64,000 nt of DNA from positions 1-64,000 of the forward strand of contig CBDDDW010000001.1 of the NCBI GenBank assembly GCA_965226805.1. Direction: 5' to 3'. Under the pieces are notes generated by a model. It saw only the letters and a program-made list of their open reading frames with translations. It made no database searches and had not been told where the DNA came from. This DNA is from CBDDDW01 sp965226805. GTDB lineage: Bacteria > Chloroflexota > Dehalococcoidia > Lucifugimonadales > JAGWBF01. A program made the position numbers and the translations under genes. The number at the start of each line of letters is the position of its first letter. The stretch's first letter is position 1. This document shows, one piece after another, positions 63,111 to 64,000 of this stretch.

Positions 63111-63798
63111 AATCCAAGGTTTACGTGAGAGAGTGATTCAGTGCACAAGGTGCCCCCGCCTGGTGGAGTATCGCCAGTGGGTGGCTGCGACCAAGAGGCG
63201 GATGTACCGAGACCACGAATACTGGGGCAAGCCCGTGCCTGGATTTGGAGACCCGGAGGCTCGGGTCCTGGTGGTCGGCCTCGCTCCCGCGGCCCACGGG
63301 GGGAACCGGAGCGGCCGGGTGTTCACCGGAGACAAAAGCGGGGACTGGGTCTACGGTACACTGTATAAATTCGGCTTCGCCAATCAGCCGACTTCCGTCC
63401 ATCGAGACGACGGGCTGGAGATCAAAGATGTTTACATAACCGCGGCCGTTCGCTGTGCCCCTCCGGCCAACAAGCCGCTCCGCGAGGAGATGCTCGCCTG
63501 TCGTCCGTATTTGCTGGAGGAGCTGGAGCTGCTCAGAAACCTGCGGGTTGTCGTGGCTCTCGGGAAGATCGCTTTCGATGCCTACCTCGATGCGCTCCGT
63601 GAATCAGCTTCATCCGGTGAACCTTTGCCCAGGCCCTTGCCTGCCTTCGGCCATGGGGCCACGTACGTCTTGCCGTCGGGCATGACGCTCGTTGCTTCGT
63701 ACCATCCCAGCCAGCAGAACACGCAGACCGGGCGGCTGACACGGGAGATGTTCGAAGGAGTCTTCGCGAAGGTCAGACATCTTTTGGATGCCGCGTAA
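63094..63798 (+). CDS. Uracil-DNA glycosylase, family 5 (UdgB-like)
   Basis: 234 residues from ATG 63094. Iron-sulfur Cys ligands in IQCTRCPRL and later AVRCAPPANKPL and EEMLACRPY; motif 1 GLAPAAHGGNRSGRVFTGD and motif 2 SYHPSQQNTQTG identify family 5, which lacks the catalytic Asp of other families and removes uracil and other deaminated bases. The start region overlaps the 5' end of the divergent M28 gene. Confidence 0.9.
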   Translation: MSDVDTIQGLRERVIQCTRCPRLVEYRQWVAATKRRMYRDHEYWGKPVPGFGDPEARVLVVGLAPAAHGGNRSGRVFTGDKSGDWVYGTLYKFGFANQPTSVHRDDGLEIKDVYITAAVRCAPPANKPLREEMLACRPYLLEELELLRNLRVVVALGKIAFDAYLDALRESASSGEPLPRPLPAFGHGATYVLPSGMTLVASYHPSQQNTQTGRLTREMFEGVFAKVRHLLDAA

Positions 63799-63799
63799 T

Positions 63800-64000
63800 T
63801 CAGTCTGCGGGTGTGGGTTTGTGTGAGGCACCCGGCGTTTGCCGCCCTGGGGCTGCCTGTGAACTTCTGGACGCGGAGGGCGGGGGGCTCGGTTTGCCCA
63901 TCGGAAGATACATGAACGCCCCCACCATGTTGACAATAGCAATGGTCCTGAAGGGTATCGCGTAGCTATTAGTAGCATCGAACATGTACCCGGCAAAAAG
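63800..64000 (-). CDS. MFS transporter, C-terminal end (cut by window edge)
   Basis: At least 66 residues: LFAGYMFDATNSYAIPFRTI, a membrane span IVNMVGAFMYLPM and a Pro/Ser-rich tail to the stop at 63800. The phrase ending a substrate-unknown MFS protein (AGYMFDATNSYAIPF) is typical of oxalate/monocarboxylate-type MFS carriers. The start lies beyond the window. Confidence 0.7.
   Translation of the reverse strand, partial: LFAGYMFDATNSYAIPFRTIAIVNMVGAFMYLPMGKPSPPPSASRSSQAAPGRQTPGASHKPTPAD

Noticed and set aside
1..64000. CRISPR arrays, rRNA and tRNA genes
   Set aside because: No regularly spaced direct repeats, no rRNA blocks and no cloverleaf with a TTC-A-ATC-type T loop were found in the gaps.

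Overview
The window is about 58% GC by eye. It is packed with enzyme families that are heavily amplified in marine and groundwater Chloroflexota of the Dehalococcoidia/SAR202 type: three paralogous amidases, five amidohydrolase-2 or D-aminoacylase type hydrolases or remnants, a luciferase-like F420/FMN oxidoreductase, a NIPSNAP and an EthD protein, a phosphotriesterase-family hydrolase and Thr-Pro-rich lipoproteins. The taxonomic placement is inference from gene content; no rRNA or tRNA gene was seen.

Layout. 0-5 kb: decayed serine recombinase, then a co-oriented run of phosphotriesterase-like hydrolase, alpha/beta hydrolase without a nucleophile, DUF1800 protein and NHL propeller. 5-13.2 kb: D-aminoacylase-like hydrolase, NIPSNAP, oligopeptide-type substrate-binding lipoprotein with a repeat stalk, two convergent amidases and an EthD protein. 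13.4-18 kb: DppB/DppC-type permeases, a recombinase scrap, tex and an RRM protein. 18-25.7 kb: truncated amidohydrolase, DUF192 lipoprotein, intact IS5 element inserted at the stop codon of a tyrosine-recombinase-like tail, M28 peptidase, LysR regulator, another recombinase scrap and two methyltransferases. 26-29.3 kb: epoxide hydrolase, amidohydrolase, GlcG/HbpS-like protein. 29.4-38.5 kb: two very large exported proteins, both carrying cohesin-like domains and a C-terminal dockerin; this is the most interesting locus. 38.9-49.8 kb: epimerase, DUF1059 protein, a regulator fusing a Cys cluster, a PDZ domain and a LuxR-type HTH, sulfite-oxidase-family protein, orphan E2, luciferase-like oxidoreductase and a tandem amidohydrolase pair, one copy broken. 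50-57.4 kb: BNR lipoprotein operon, MFS exporter, ABC-2 exporter operon, and an IS256 element flanked by an IS3 remnant. 57.5-64 kb: zinc-ribbon membrane protein, amidohydrolase, nickel superoxide dismutase with its maturation protease, third amidase, split M28 peptidase, family-5 uracil-DNA glycosylase and the end of an MFS transporter.

How it fits together: most genes form short catabolic units that import and hydrolyse amides, esters, epoxides and cyclic acyl compounds, interleaved with surface proteins and mobile-element debris. An unusual number of genes (at least seven) are interrupted by small indels, several in short homopolymers. Either the assembly carries consensus indel errors or the region is decaying; raw reads are needed to decide.
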